A stretch of 64,000 nucleotides of DNA from Bergeyella porcorum (GTDB taxonomy: Bacteria; Bacteroidota; Bacteroidia; Flavobacteriales; Weeksellaceae), in assembly GCF_042427575.1 (NCBI RefSeq), contig NZ_JBHMFD010000001.1, positions 1-64,000 of the forward strand, given 5' to 3'. Each line of letters begins with the position of its first letter. Position 1 is the stretch's first letter. The notes under the pieces were generated by a model. That model made no database searches. It was given only the letters and a program-made list of their open reading frames with translations, and was not told the origin of the DNA. Both the position numbers and the translations under genes were made by a program. Of the stretch, positions 7,167 to 14,734 are shown piece after piece.

Positions 7167-8588
7167 ATGAATTTTAATAGAAATATCACCATCAAAACCA
7201 CGGTAAAGAAAAGCCTTTCAGATTTGTACACACCCGTGGGAATCTACCTCAGACTGAGAGATCAGTTCCGAGATACCATCCTTTTGGAAAGTACGGGAAA
7301 TCATAATCCTGAAAACAATTTCTCCTTTATTGCTGTAAATGCCATTGCGGGGATTGAAATTAAAAATTACCACGAAGCCGAGTTTAAATTCCCTAATGAA
7401 ACCCCATTGAAAGTAGATTTAAAACCGAAATCGCTCACGGCTTTGCTTCAAAGTTTTGCCAATTGCTTTCAGGCAATACCTTCCCCAGAGCCTATGGCGA
7501 AAAATGGGCAAGGATTCTTTGGATATACCAGCTATGACGCGATTCCTTTCTTTGAAAACATTCAGTTTAAAACCTCCACAGAAGACAATAAAATTCCCTT
7601 ACTAAGGTATCGTTTTTACCAATATGTAATCGCCATCAATCATTTCAATGATGAGATGTACATTATTGAAAATCACATAGAAGGGGTTAAATCTGAACTG
7701 CATAGAATAGAAAATATCATTCAGCAAAAGAATGTTCCTATTTTTCCTTTCGAGACTGTAGGTGAGGAAACCTCTAACCTTTCCGATGAGGATTTTAAAA
7801 ACTTGGTGGAAATCGCGAGAAAGCATTGTTTCCGTGGAGATGTTTTCCAATTGGTATTGAGCCGAAGATTTCAGCAAAATTTCAAAGGAGACGAGTTTAA
7901 TGTTTACCGTGCTTTGAGAAATATTAACCCCTCTCCATACCTCTTCTTTTTTGATTATGGCGATTATAAACTTTTAGGTTCAAGCCCTGAAAGCCAGTTG
8001 ATTATTAAGGATGGAAAAGCCATCATCCATCCCATTGCAGGCACTTTCAGAAGAACGGGTAATGTGGAAAAAGATTTACAGGCTGCCGAAGCACTCAAAA
8101 ACGACCCTAAAGAAAATGCAGAGCATACAATGCTGGTAGATTTAGCAAGAAATGACCTGAGTATCTGCGGAAAAAATACCAAAGTTTCTAAGTTTAAAGA
8201 AATCCATTTTTTCTCTCACGTGATTCATATGGTATCAGAAGTAACAGCAGAGGTGGATACCCATCAAAACCCTTATGAAATGATTGCTACCACTTTTCCA
8301 CAAGGAACATTGAGTGGAGCACCTAAATACAAGGCGATGGAACTGATAGACCGCTACGAAACAACCAGCAGAAGTTTCTATGGTGGCTGTGTAGGTTTTG
8401 TAGGCTTCGATGGTTCTTGCAATCAAGCGATTATGATAAGAACTTTCCTCAGCAAAGACAATACGCTTTATTATCAAGCGGGGGCTGGTATCGTAGCAAA
8501 ATCTACAGCGGAAAACGAGCTTCAAGAAGTGAATAACAAACTCAGTGCCCTGAAAAAAGCCGTAAAAAAAGCGGAGGGGATTGCTTAA
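7167..8588 (+). CDS. trpE: Anthranilate synthase component I
   Basis: 473 residues from the ATG at 7167. I rejected an ATG at 7125 because it lies inside the terminator hairpin. The protein converts chorismate to anthranilate using ammonia supplied by TrpG. The N-terminal half carries LLES (residues about 38-41), the element that binds feedback-inhibiting tryptophan. The chorismate-binding half shows GDVFQLVLSRRF, the LGSSPESQL block, IAGTFRRTG and the terminal GTLSGAPKYKAMELI. It is the first structural gene of the operon and, unlike many relatives, is followed not by trpG but by an inserted four-helix-bundle gene. Confidence 0.97.
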   Translation: MNFNRNITIKTTVKKSLSDLYTPVGIYLRLRDQFRDTILLESTGNHNPENNFSFIAVNAIAGIEIKNYHEAEFKFPNETPLKVDLKPKSLTALLQSFANCFQAIPSPEPMAKNGQGFFGYTSYDAIPFFENIQFKTSTEDNKIPLLRYRFYQYVIAINHFNDEMYIIENHIEGVKSELHRIENIIQQKNVPIFPFETVGEETSNLSDEDFKNLVEIARKHCFRGDVFQLVLSRRFQQNFKGDEFNVYRALRNINPSPYLFFFDYGDYKLLGSSPESQLIIKDGKAIIHPIAGTFRRTGNVEKDLQAAEALKNDPKENAEHTMLVDLARNDLSICGKNTKVSKFKEIHFFSHVIHMVSEVTAEVDTHQNPYEMIATTFPQGTLSGAPKYKAMELIDRYETTSRSFYGGCVGFVGFDGSCNQAIMIRTFLSKDNTLYYQAGAGIVAKSTAENELQEVNNKLSALKKAVKKAEGIA

Positions 8589-8590
8589 TT

Positions 8591-8632
8591 GGTTGATGGT
8601 TGATGGTTGTCGGTTGTTGGTTGTCGGATGAT
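8591..8632 (+). repeat. 7-bp tandem repeat array (GGTTGAT)n after trpE
   Basis: Six heptads in perfect register: GGTTGAT, GGTTGAT, GGTTGTC, GGTTGTT, GGTTGTC, GGATGAT, starting 2 bases after the trpE stop. It is the left arm of an inverted pair whose right arm is 9058-9089; the two can pair in RNA across the four-helix-bundle gene. Confidence 0.85.
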
Positions 8633-8674
8633 GCTGAAACTTTTATTTAATAATAATTTTAAACACATTATAAA

Positions 8675-9040
8675 ATGGATTATACAAAATTGGAAGTTTG
8701 GATAGAAGCTCGATTGTTAACCAATCTATCTTATCAACTAACTAAAAAATTCCCTCAAGATGAAGTTTTTGGCTTAACCAATCAAATGAGAAGATGTGCA
8801 GTGTCCATTGCCTCAAATATAGCGGAAGGATGTGGTAGGAGTACCAATAAAGAAACGCTACACTTCTTATACATCGCTAGAGGATCTGTTTATGAATTAG
8901 AAACTCAATTTTATTTAGCCTTTGATCAAAGTTACATCAATGAAAAAGAAATAAATACAATTTTAAATCAAATTACAATTTGTAAAAAGCTAATCAATGG
9001 ATTTATCAATTACTATAAAAAATTAGATAATGAAAAATAA
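8675..9040 (+). CDS. Four helix bundle protein (S23/IVS family, TIGR02436)
   Basis: 121 residues. The family pattern is clear: LEVWIEAR near the start, the central QMRRCAVSIASNIAEGCGR at about residues 37-55, the FLYIARGSVYELETQ segment, and an amphipathic C-terminal helix. Members are encoded within 23S rRNA intervening sequences of Leptospira and relatives and are kin to Avd of diversity-generating retroelements; they form basic pentameric bundles thought to bind nucleic acid. No role in tryptophan synthesis is known. Here it splits trpE from trpG and is enclosed by inverted heptad arrays (8591-8632 and 9058-9089), which suggests insertion as a unit. No retroelement partner (reverse transcriptase, template repeat) is nearby. 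Confidence 0.92.
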   Translation: MDYTKLEVWIEARLLTNLSYQLTKKFPQDEVFGLTNQMRRCAVSIASNIAEGCGRSTNKETLHFLYIARGSVYELETQFYLAFDQSYINEKEINTILNQITICKKLINGFINYYKKLDNEK

Positions 9041-9057
9041 CACTAATACAATAGAAT

Positions 9058-9089
9058 CCACCAACTATCAGCCATCAACAGACAACCAA
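9058..9089 (+). repeat. Degenerate 7-bp array abutting the trpG start
   Basis: Heptad-spaced ACCAACT, ATCAGCC, ATCAACA, GACAACC, ending immediately before the trpG ATG. It is largely the reverse complement of the array after trpE; three heptads match the complement at 6-7 of 7 positions. An in-frame ATG at 9030 would translate this array as an N-terminal extension of TrpG, which I consider wrong. Confidence 0.6.
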
Positions 9090-9092
9090 ATG

Positions 9093-9659
9093 ATGAAAAT
9101 CCTTGTTTTTGATAACTATGATAGTTTCACCTATAATCTGGTGCAGATGATAGAGCAAATCACGCAGTCCAAAGTAGATGTTTTTAGAAATAACGAAATT
9201 GCTTTGGAAGACATTGCCCAGTATGATAAAATCATTCTGTCCCCTGGTCCAGGCATCCCAGAGGAAGCGGGTATTCTTTTGGAAGTCATTAAGACTTATG
9301 CTCCTACCAAATCCATTTTTGGGGTTTGCTTGGGGCAGCAAGCCATCGCAGAAGCCTTTGGGGGCAGCCTTATCAATCTTTCCGAAATCTATCACGGCGT
9401 GGCTACTGAGGCTACGCAGATTGCAGAGCATAAAATCTTTCAGCATCTTCCCAAAACCTTGGAAGTAGGGCGATACCACTCTTGGGCTGTGAATCCCGAA
9501 GATTTCCCAGAGGAGTTAGAAATTACCTCTGTAGATGAAAAAGGAATGATAATGAGCCTGAAGCATAAACAGTATGATCTCCACGCGGTGCAGTATCATC
9601 CTGAAAGTATTTTAACTCCACAAGGAAAACAGATTTTAGCCAATTTTTTAAATCTTTAA
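9093..9659 (+). CDS. trpG: Anthranilate synthase component II (glutamine amidotransferase)
   Basis: 188 residues from the ATG at 9093 (ATG at 9090 is equally possible). It hydrolyses glutamine and channels ammonia to TrpE. The class I amidotransferase triad is visible: Cys79 in GVCLGQQAIAEAFGG, and the His and Glu in HAVQYHPES near the C-terminus; SPGPGIPEEAG supplies the oxyanion region. I chose the start so that the protein begins at MKILVFDNYDSFTYN, the conserved family start; the upstream in-frame extension is repeat sequence. Confidence 0.96.
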   Translation: MKILVFDNYDSFTYNLVQMIEQITQSKVDVFRNNEIALEDIAQYDKIILSPGPGIPEEAGILLEVIKTYAPTKSIFGVCLGQQAIAEAFGGSLINLSEIYHGVATEATQIAEHKIFQHLPKTLEVGRYHSWAVNPEDFPEELEITSVDEKGMIMSLKHKQYDLHAVQYHPESILTPQGKQILANFLNL

Positions 9660-9698
9660 TCCGTTTTAATTTTTTTTTAGTCCTATAATTATCGTACC

Positions 9699-10685
9699 GT
9701 GAAACAAATCTTACAATACCTTTTCAATCATCAGACCCTCACAAAAGTAGAGGCAAAATCCATACTTTTAGAAATCTCACAGGGCAAGTTCAACGAAAGT
9801 GAAGTAACGGCATTCATCACCGTGTTTTTAATGCGAAGCATCACCCTTGATGAGCTGATGGGCTTTCGCGAAGCCTTATTGCAACTTGCCACACCCATCT
9901 ACTTGGAAGATACCGATGGCATAGACATTGTGGGGACGGGGGGCGATGGCAAAGATACCTTTAACATCTCCACTTTGGCAAGTTTCATTGTAGCAGGAGC
10001 GGGGCAAGCTGTTGTGAAACAAGGGAATTACGGAGCCTCCAGCATCAGTGGCTCTTCCAATGTTTTAGAGCATTTGGGCTATCAGTTTAAGAACGATGCC
10101 GAGGGGTTGAAAAGCGATTTGGAAAAGGCTAATATTTGTTTTCTTCACGCTCCGCTATTCCACCCAGCATTAAAGTCGGTAGCACCTCTTCGCAGGCAAT
10201 TGGGACTGAAAACATTTTTTAATCTTTTAGGACCTTTGGTAAACCCTGCCCGTCCTCAATATCGTCTCATTGGGGTTGCCAATTTGGAAATAGCAAGGCT
10301 CTACCAGTATCTTTTGCAGAAGGAAAACGCTTCTTTCACTTTGGTGCACGCCTTAGATGGTTATGATGAAATTTCCCTTACGGGCGATACCAAAATTATT
10401 ACGGAACAAGGGGAGAAAGTCTATTCTGCTGAGGAATTGGGTGGCCAACCGCTCGCTCCTGAAAGTCTTAGTGGGGGTAAAACCAAGGAAGAGGCAGCTC
10501 TGATTTTCAGAACAATTTTGGAAGGCAACGGCACGCCCGAGCAAAACGCCGTAGTCCTTGCTAATGCGGCAATGGCACTAGCATCTACCCAAAAATTTGG
10601 AAATTATTCCGATTGTTTTCAATTAGCCAAGGAAAGTCTAGAAAGTGGGAAGGCTTTGGAGGTGTTAAAGCGACTTATTCATTGA
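9699..10685 (+). CDS. trpD: Anthranilate phosphoribosyltransferase
   Basis: 328 residues, starting at GTG (9699-9701). It transfers the phosphoribosyl group of PRPP to anthranilate. The PRPP/Mg site GTGGDGKDTFNIST lies at residues 81-94, followed by KQGNYGASSISGSSNVLE, the anthranilate tunnel region. The rest (GLKTFFNLLGPLVNP, HALDGYDEISLTG) follows the family closely. It sits 39 bp after trpG. The stop codon is followed by a 348-bp gap filled with a tandem array rather than directly by trpC. Confidence 0.97.
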   Translation: MKQILQYLFNHQTLTKVEAKSILLEISQGKFNESEVTAFITVFLMRSITLDELMGFREALLQLATPIYLEDTDGIDIVGTGGDGKDTFNISTLASFIVAGAGQAVVKQGNYGASSISGSSNVLEHLGYQFKNDAEGLKSDLEKANICFLHAPLFHPALKSVAPLRRQLGLKTFFNLLGPLVNPARPQYRLIGVANLEIARLYQYLLQKENASFTLVHALDGYDEISLTGDTKIITEQGEKVYSAEELGGQPLAPESLSGGKTKEEAALIFRTILEGNGTPEQNAVVLANAAMALASTQKFGNYSDCFQLAKESLESGKALEVLKRLIH

Positions 10686-10689
10686 TAAT

Positions 10690-11033
10690 TAATGAAAATT
10701 AATAGGAGAAAGTGGGAAATGAAGTAGAAAATATAGAAAATCAATAAGGAAAAATGGAAAATAAAGAGGGGAAAATGGAAAATGAAGTAGGAAATGTAGA
10801 AAATCAATAAGGAAAATAGAAAATGAAGAGGGGAAAATGAAAAATGAAGTAGGAAATATAGAAAATCAATAAGAAAAAATAGAAAATAAAGAGGGGAAAA
10901 CGGAAAATGAAGTAGGAAATATAGAAAATCAATAAGAAAAAATAGAAAATGGAGAGGGAAAAATGGAAAATGAAGTAGGAAATATAGAATATTGATAAGG
11001 TGAAAAGTAAAATAATAAATTATTTAGAAAAAA
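10690..11033 (+). repeat. 63-bp (3 x 21 bp) tandem repeat between trpD and trpC
   Basis: About five copies of a purine-rich 63-bp unit fill the gap. The word GAAGTAG begins at 10721, 10784, 10846, 10909 and 10972, spacings 63, 62, 63 and 63. Each unit splits into three related 21-mers, each opening with GGAAAAT or AGAAAAT. Plus-strand frames are interrupted by stop codons, so it is not coding there. It must be transcribed if trpC to trpA share the trp promoter. I see no promoter or terminator within it. Confidence 0.9.
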
Positions 11034-11816
11034 ATGACTATTTTAGATAAAATCATAGAACAAAAGGCAATGGAGGTTTCCTTAGCGAAAAAGAATATTC
11101 CCATTGAAATGCTAAAAGACACGCTTTTTTTCCAGAGGGAAGGGCTTTCGCTGAAAACAACCGTAAAAGAGCGTAGTGGCATCATCGCTGAATTTAAAAG
11201 ACAATCGCCCAGCAAAGGCATTATTAACGCCAAAGCACAACCTTTGGAAGTTGCTACAGCATACCAAACCTTTGGAGCAAGTGGTATTTCTGTTTTAACG
11301 GATTTTCATTTTTTTGGAGGAAATATTCAGGATATCCTATCCATTAGAGAGCATATCCACACCCCTATTCTTCGTAAAGATTTTATGATAGATGCTTATC
11401 AGTTTTACGAAGCCAAAGCCATTGGTGCTGATGTAGTTTTGCTTATAGCCGCCTGCTTATCTCCTTTGCAGGTTTCAGAGTTTACAGATTTGGCTCATCA
11501 GTTGGGGTTAGAGGTTTTGCTCGAACTACATACAGAGGAAGAGCTCAATCATTTTAATTCTGAAGTAGATATGGTAGGGATTAACAACCGAAATTTAAAA
11601 GATTTCAAAGTAGATTTAGAGCATTCTGTACGGCTTAAAAATGCTTTACCCACAGGGACACTTTCCGTTGCAGAGAGTGGCATTTACACTTTGGAAGATT
11701 TTAAATACTTGAAAAAACAAGGGTTTGATGCCTTTCTGATGGGAGAGTTTTTTATGAAAAATGAAAATCCTGCTAGAAAATTTGAACAATTCGCAAATGA
11801 AATTTCTAATCTATAA
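11034..11816 (+). CDS. trpC: Indole-3-glycerol phosphate synthase
   Basis: 260 residues, a free-standing TrpC not fused to TrpF. It closes the indole ring from carboxyphenylamino-deoxyribulose phosphate. The (beta/alpha)8 family marks are IIAEFKRQSPSKGII (catalytic Lys and phosphate loop region), the SVLTDFHFFGG strand, LRKDFMIDAYQFYEA with the second catalytic Lys, VGINNRNLKDFKVD, and VAESGIYTLEDF. It follows the trpD-trpC tandem array directly and is 6 bp from trpF. Confidence 0.97.
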   Translation: MTILDKIIEQKAMEVSLAKKNIPIEMLKDTLFFQREGLSLKTTVKERSGIIAEFKRQSPSKGIINAKAQPLEVATAYQTFGASGISVLTDFHFFGGNIQDILSIREHIHTPILRKDFMIDAYQFYEAKAIGADVVLLIAACLSPLQVSEFTDLAHQLGLEVLLELHTEEELNHFNSEVDMVGINNRNLKDFKVDLEHSVRLKNALPTGTLSVAESGIYTLEDFKYLKKQGFDAFLMGEFFMKNENPARKFEQFANEISNL

Positions 11817-11822
11817 AACCAG

Positions 11823-12479
11823 ATGAAACTTCTTTATTCAAGCCATTTAAAACTTAAAGTTTGTGGGCTTACTCAGCTTTCTCAGGTTACTCAATTGATT
11901 AATTGGGAAGTCGATTTTTTGGGATTTATTTTCTATGAAAAATCACCGAGATATGTTTTGTCGCATTTGAGTTTGGAAGAGCTTAAAGGCATCAATCATC
12001 AGGGGAAAGTAGGCGTTTTTGTGAATGAATCGGCGGAAACCATTGCCCAGATGGTTGCCCAAGCGGATTTGAATTTCGTTCAGTTGCACGGAGATGAAGA
12101 TGCTCTTTTCGTTCAAAATCTGAAATCCTTACTGCCCTCAGATGTGAAAGTTATTAAAGCCATCAGAGTGGGAAAAGATACGGACGGTAGCCATTTGCAG
12201 GAGTTATTAGCCCATCACAAAACGGCAGATTTTTTCCTTTTTGATACCGATTCCTCCGCTTTCGGTGGTACGGGTATTAGTTTTGATTGGGCATTGCTTC
12301 AGCATTTAGAAATTCATAAAGACTACTTTCTAAGTGGCGGCATTTCAATAGATCATATTGGTAATATCCAACATCTAAAACAGCAACCTTTCGCTATCGA
12401 CATCAATTCCAAATTTGAAACAGCACCAGGCGTGAAGGATTTGGATAAAATAAAAACACTTTTAAACATACAACCTTAA
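11823..12479 (+). CDS. trpF: Phosphoribosylanthranilate isomerase
   Basis: 218 residues. It performs the Amadori rearrangement between the TrpD and TrpC steps. The catalytic Cys lies in KLKVCGLTQ near residue 14 and the catalytic Asp in FLFDTDSSAFGGTG, which also holds the phosphate-binding Gly loop. LSGGISIDHI and IDINSKFETAPGVKD complete the barrel. Order in the operon is C-F-B-A with 6-11 bp gaps, so C, F and B are probably co-translated from one message. Confidence 0.95.
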   Translation: MKLLYSSHLKLKVCGLTQLSQVTQLINWEVDFLGFIFYEKSPRYVLSHLSLEELKGINHQGKVGVFVNESAETIAQMVAQADLNFVQLHGDEDALFVQNLKSLLPSDVKVIKAIRVGKDTDGSHLQELLAHHKTADFFLFDTDSSAFGGTGISFDWALLQHLEIHKDYFLSGGISIDHIGNIQHLKQQPFAIDINSKFETAPGVKDLDKIKTLLNIQP

Positions 12480-12490
12480 AAACAACAACA

Positions 12491-13672
12491 ATGAAATACA
12501 GAAATCCCGATGCTCACGGCTATTATGGCGATTTTGGAGGAGCCTTCATCCCAGAAATGCTTTATCCCAATGTGAAAGAATTACAAGACCATTATTTGGA
12601 CATTATAGAAAGTGAAGATTTTAAAAAAGAGTTCAAAGACCTTCTGAAAAACTATGTGGGAAGGGCTACGCCTCTTTATTTTTCCAAAAACTTAAGTGAT
12701 AAATACCAAGCTCAAATTTTCCTTAAAAGAGAAGACCTCAATCATACGGGGGCTCATAAAATCAATAATGCTATTGGTCAGGTTCTTTTGGCAAAAAAAC
12801 TAGGAAAACAGCGTATCATTGCAGAGACAGGAGCAGGGCAACACGGGGTAGCCACTGCCACAGCTTGTGCTTTGATGGGCTTAGAATGTGTAGTCTATAT
12901 GGGCGAGGTGGACATTGCCCGCCAAGCTCCCAATGTTGCCAGAATGAAGATGCTAGGAGCCACAGTAATCCCCGCAACATCGGGAAGCAAAACCCTGAAA
13001 GATGCCGTAAATGAAGCATTAAGGGATTGGATAAACCATCCTACCACCACCCATTATATCATTGGGAGTGCCGTAGGGCCTCATCCTTATCCAGATATGG
13101 TGGCAAGGTTTCAATCTATTATTTCGGAGGAAATCCAATCTCAACTGAAAGAGAAAATCGGTAGAGATAATCCAGATTATATTGTAGCTTGTGTGGGAGG
13201 TGGGAGCAATGCGGCAGGGGCATTTTACCATTTTGTAGAGAATGAAAGTGTAAAAATCATTGCTGCTGAAGCGGGTGGACACGGGATTTCTTCTGGATTA
13301 TCTGCGGCAACTACGGCTTTAGGAAGTTTGGGCGTTTTGCACGGTAGCAAAAGCCTCGTGATGCAAACTACAGACGGACAGGTAATAGAGCCTCATTCCA
13401 TTTCAGCGGGATTAGATTATCCAGGGATAGGTCCTATGCACGCCAATCTGTTTTCCCAGCACAGAGCTGAATTTATAGCAATCAATGATGATGAAGCTTT
13501 GGAAATGGCGTATGAACTGACAAGGTTAGACGGAATTATTCCAGCATTAGAATCTGCTCACGCTCTGGCGGTTTTAAAGAAAAAAACATTTCAGAAAGAA
13601 GATGTCGTAGTAATTTGTCTCAGCGGACGTGGAGATAAAGATATGGAAACCTATTTGAAAGCAATGAAATAA
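12491..13672 (+). CDS. trpB: Tryptophan synthase beta chain
   Basis: 393 residues, TrpB1 type. It joins indole and serine through a PLP aldimine. Lys90 in HTGAHKINN binds PLP (equivalent to Lys87 of the Salmonella enzyme), GGGSNAAG is the PLP phosphate loop, and the AETGAGQHGVATATA segment lines the active site. The C-terminal SGRGDKD loop is present. Gap to trpA is 113 bp and is not empty: it holds a small hairpin with a T-run and a heptad array. Confidence 0.98.
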   Translation: MKYRNPDAHGYYGDFGGAFIPEMLYPNVKELQDHYLDIIESEDFKKEFKDLLKNYVGRATPLYFSKNLSDKYQAQIFLKREDLNHTGAHKINNAIGQVLLAKKLGKQRIIAETGAGQHGVATATACALMGLECVVYMGEVDIARQAPNVARMKMLGATVIPATSGSKTLKDAVNEALRDWINHPTTTHYIIGSAVGPHPYPDMVARFQSIISEEIQSQLKEKIGRDNPDYIVACVGGGSNAAGAFYHFVENESVKIIAAEAGGHGISSGLSAATTALGSLGVLHGSKSLVMQTTDGQVIEPHSISAGLDYPGIGPMHANLFSQHRAEFIAINDDEALEMAYELTRLDGIIPALESAHALAVLKKKTFQKEDVVVICLSGRGDKDMETYLKAMK

Positions 13673-13680
13673 TTAAAAAC

Positions 13681-13703
13681 CTTAACAAAGTGTTGAGTTT
13701 TTT
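13681..13703 (+). terminator. Possible weak terminator between trpB and trpA
   Basis: CTTAACA (13681-13687) and TGTTGAG (13691-13697) form a 7-bp stem with one G-U pair and a 3-nt loop, followed by six Ts. Weak, and placed inside the operon, so it may only attenuate trpA expression. Confidence 0.35.
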
Positions 13704-13740
13704 GAAGAAAGAAGAAAGAGAAAAGAACAAAGACTTTTTT

Positions 13741-13782
13741 TCTAACAACTAACATCTAATCTCTAACCTCTAATCTCTAAAA
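13741..13782 (+). repeat. 7-bp array (TCTAAYC)n directly upstream of trpA
   Basis: Six heptads in register: TCTAACA, ACTAACA, TCTAATC, TCTAACC, TCTAATC, TCTAAAA, ending 3 bases before the trpA ATG. A matching array sits directly before rlmN at the right end of the window. Confidence 0.8.
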
Positions 13783-13785
13783 ATA

Positions 13786-14520
13786 ATGAAACAACTAAAT
13801 ATCTATTTTACAGCAGGATTTCCAAATTTGGAAGATACCACTACAATAGCAGAACTGATACAAAATTCAGGAGCCGATATGATGGAAATCGGGATTCCTT
13901 ACAGCGACCCCGTTGCCGATGGTGTGGTCATTCAAAAAGCCCACGAAAAAGCTTTAGAAAACGGAATGACCATAGAAAAACTTTTTGAACAATTGTTGAA
14001 AATTAAAGAAACGGTCACCATCCCGAAAGTTCTGATGGGTTACATCAATCCCGTTTTAAGCTATGGTTTTGAAAACTTTTGCAAAAAATGTCAAGAGGTG
14101 GGCATTTCGGGATTAATACTTCCAGATTTACCTCCTTACGAATTTGAGAAAAACTATCGAGCCATCTTAGAAAAATATGGTTTGCATTTCACTTTTTTGG
14201 TTACGCCCGAAACAGAACCTCACCGCATTCAGTATTTAGACCAGTTGAGTTCGGGGTTTCTATATGCCGTATCTTCATCCTCCACTACGGGTAATGAAAC
14301 CAAATCGGTACACAATGAAGCCTATCTAAAACGCCTTCAAGAGTTGAATTTGCAAAATCCCATTTTTATAGGTTTCGGCATTAAAAACAAACAAGATTTT
14401 GATAGTGTTACCCAATACGCTCAAGGTGGGATTATCGGTTCGGCGTTTGTTAAAATTCTTTTAGATAATGAAGATTGGAAACCAAAAGCTCAGGATTTCA
14501 TCAAAAGCATTAAAAATTAA
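13786..14520 (+). CDS. trpA: Tryptophan synthase alpha chain
   Basis: 244 residues, a little shorter than the E. coli protein. It cleaves indole-3-glycerol phosphate and passes indole to TrpB. Catalytic acids are Glu34 (MMEIGIPYSDP) and Asp45 (VADG), with the 11-residue spacing of the E. coli Glu49/Asp60 pair. KVLMGYINPVLSYGFENF and the GFGIKNKQDF phosphate site are intact. Last gene of the operon; the following 214 bp before katG hold no obvious strong terminator. Confidence 0.97.
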   Translation: MKQLNIYFTAGFPNLEDTTTIAELIQNSGADMMEIGIPYSDPVADGVVIQKAHEKALENGMTIEKLFEQLLKIKETVTIPKVLMGYINPVLSYGFENFCKKCQEVGISGLILPDLPPYEFEKNYRAILEKYGLHFTFLVTPETEPHRIQYLDQLSSGFLYAVSSSSTTGNETKSVHNEAYLKRLQELNLQNPIFIGFGIKNKQDFDSVTQYAQGGIIGSAFVKILLDNEDWKPKAQDFIKSIKN

Positions 14521-14734
14521 CTTTTTATATTAGTTTTATCATCTTCAAAAAGGGATAAAGGGCATCAAATTGGTATGAATTAAAGTGCTTTGATATTGAT
14601 TATATTTATGAATAAATCTATTTTAATAGTTATCATCTATAATTGATTTTGAAATTACTTACCTTTTTTAGGTTAAACTTATTGAAAGTATCTATTAAAT
14701 TTGCATCATTAAATAGAAATTATAAATACAAAAT

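Noticed and set aside
8675..9040. Four-helix-bundle gene as avd of a diversity-generating retroelement
   Set aside because: No reverse transcriptase, template repeat or variable-repeat gene in the neighbourhood; only the protein family is shared.
9030..9089. Upstream ATG for trpG at 9030
   Set aside because: It overlaps the four-helix-bundle gene and translates the heptad array; the conserved start is at 9093.
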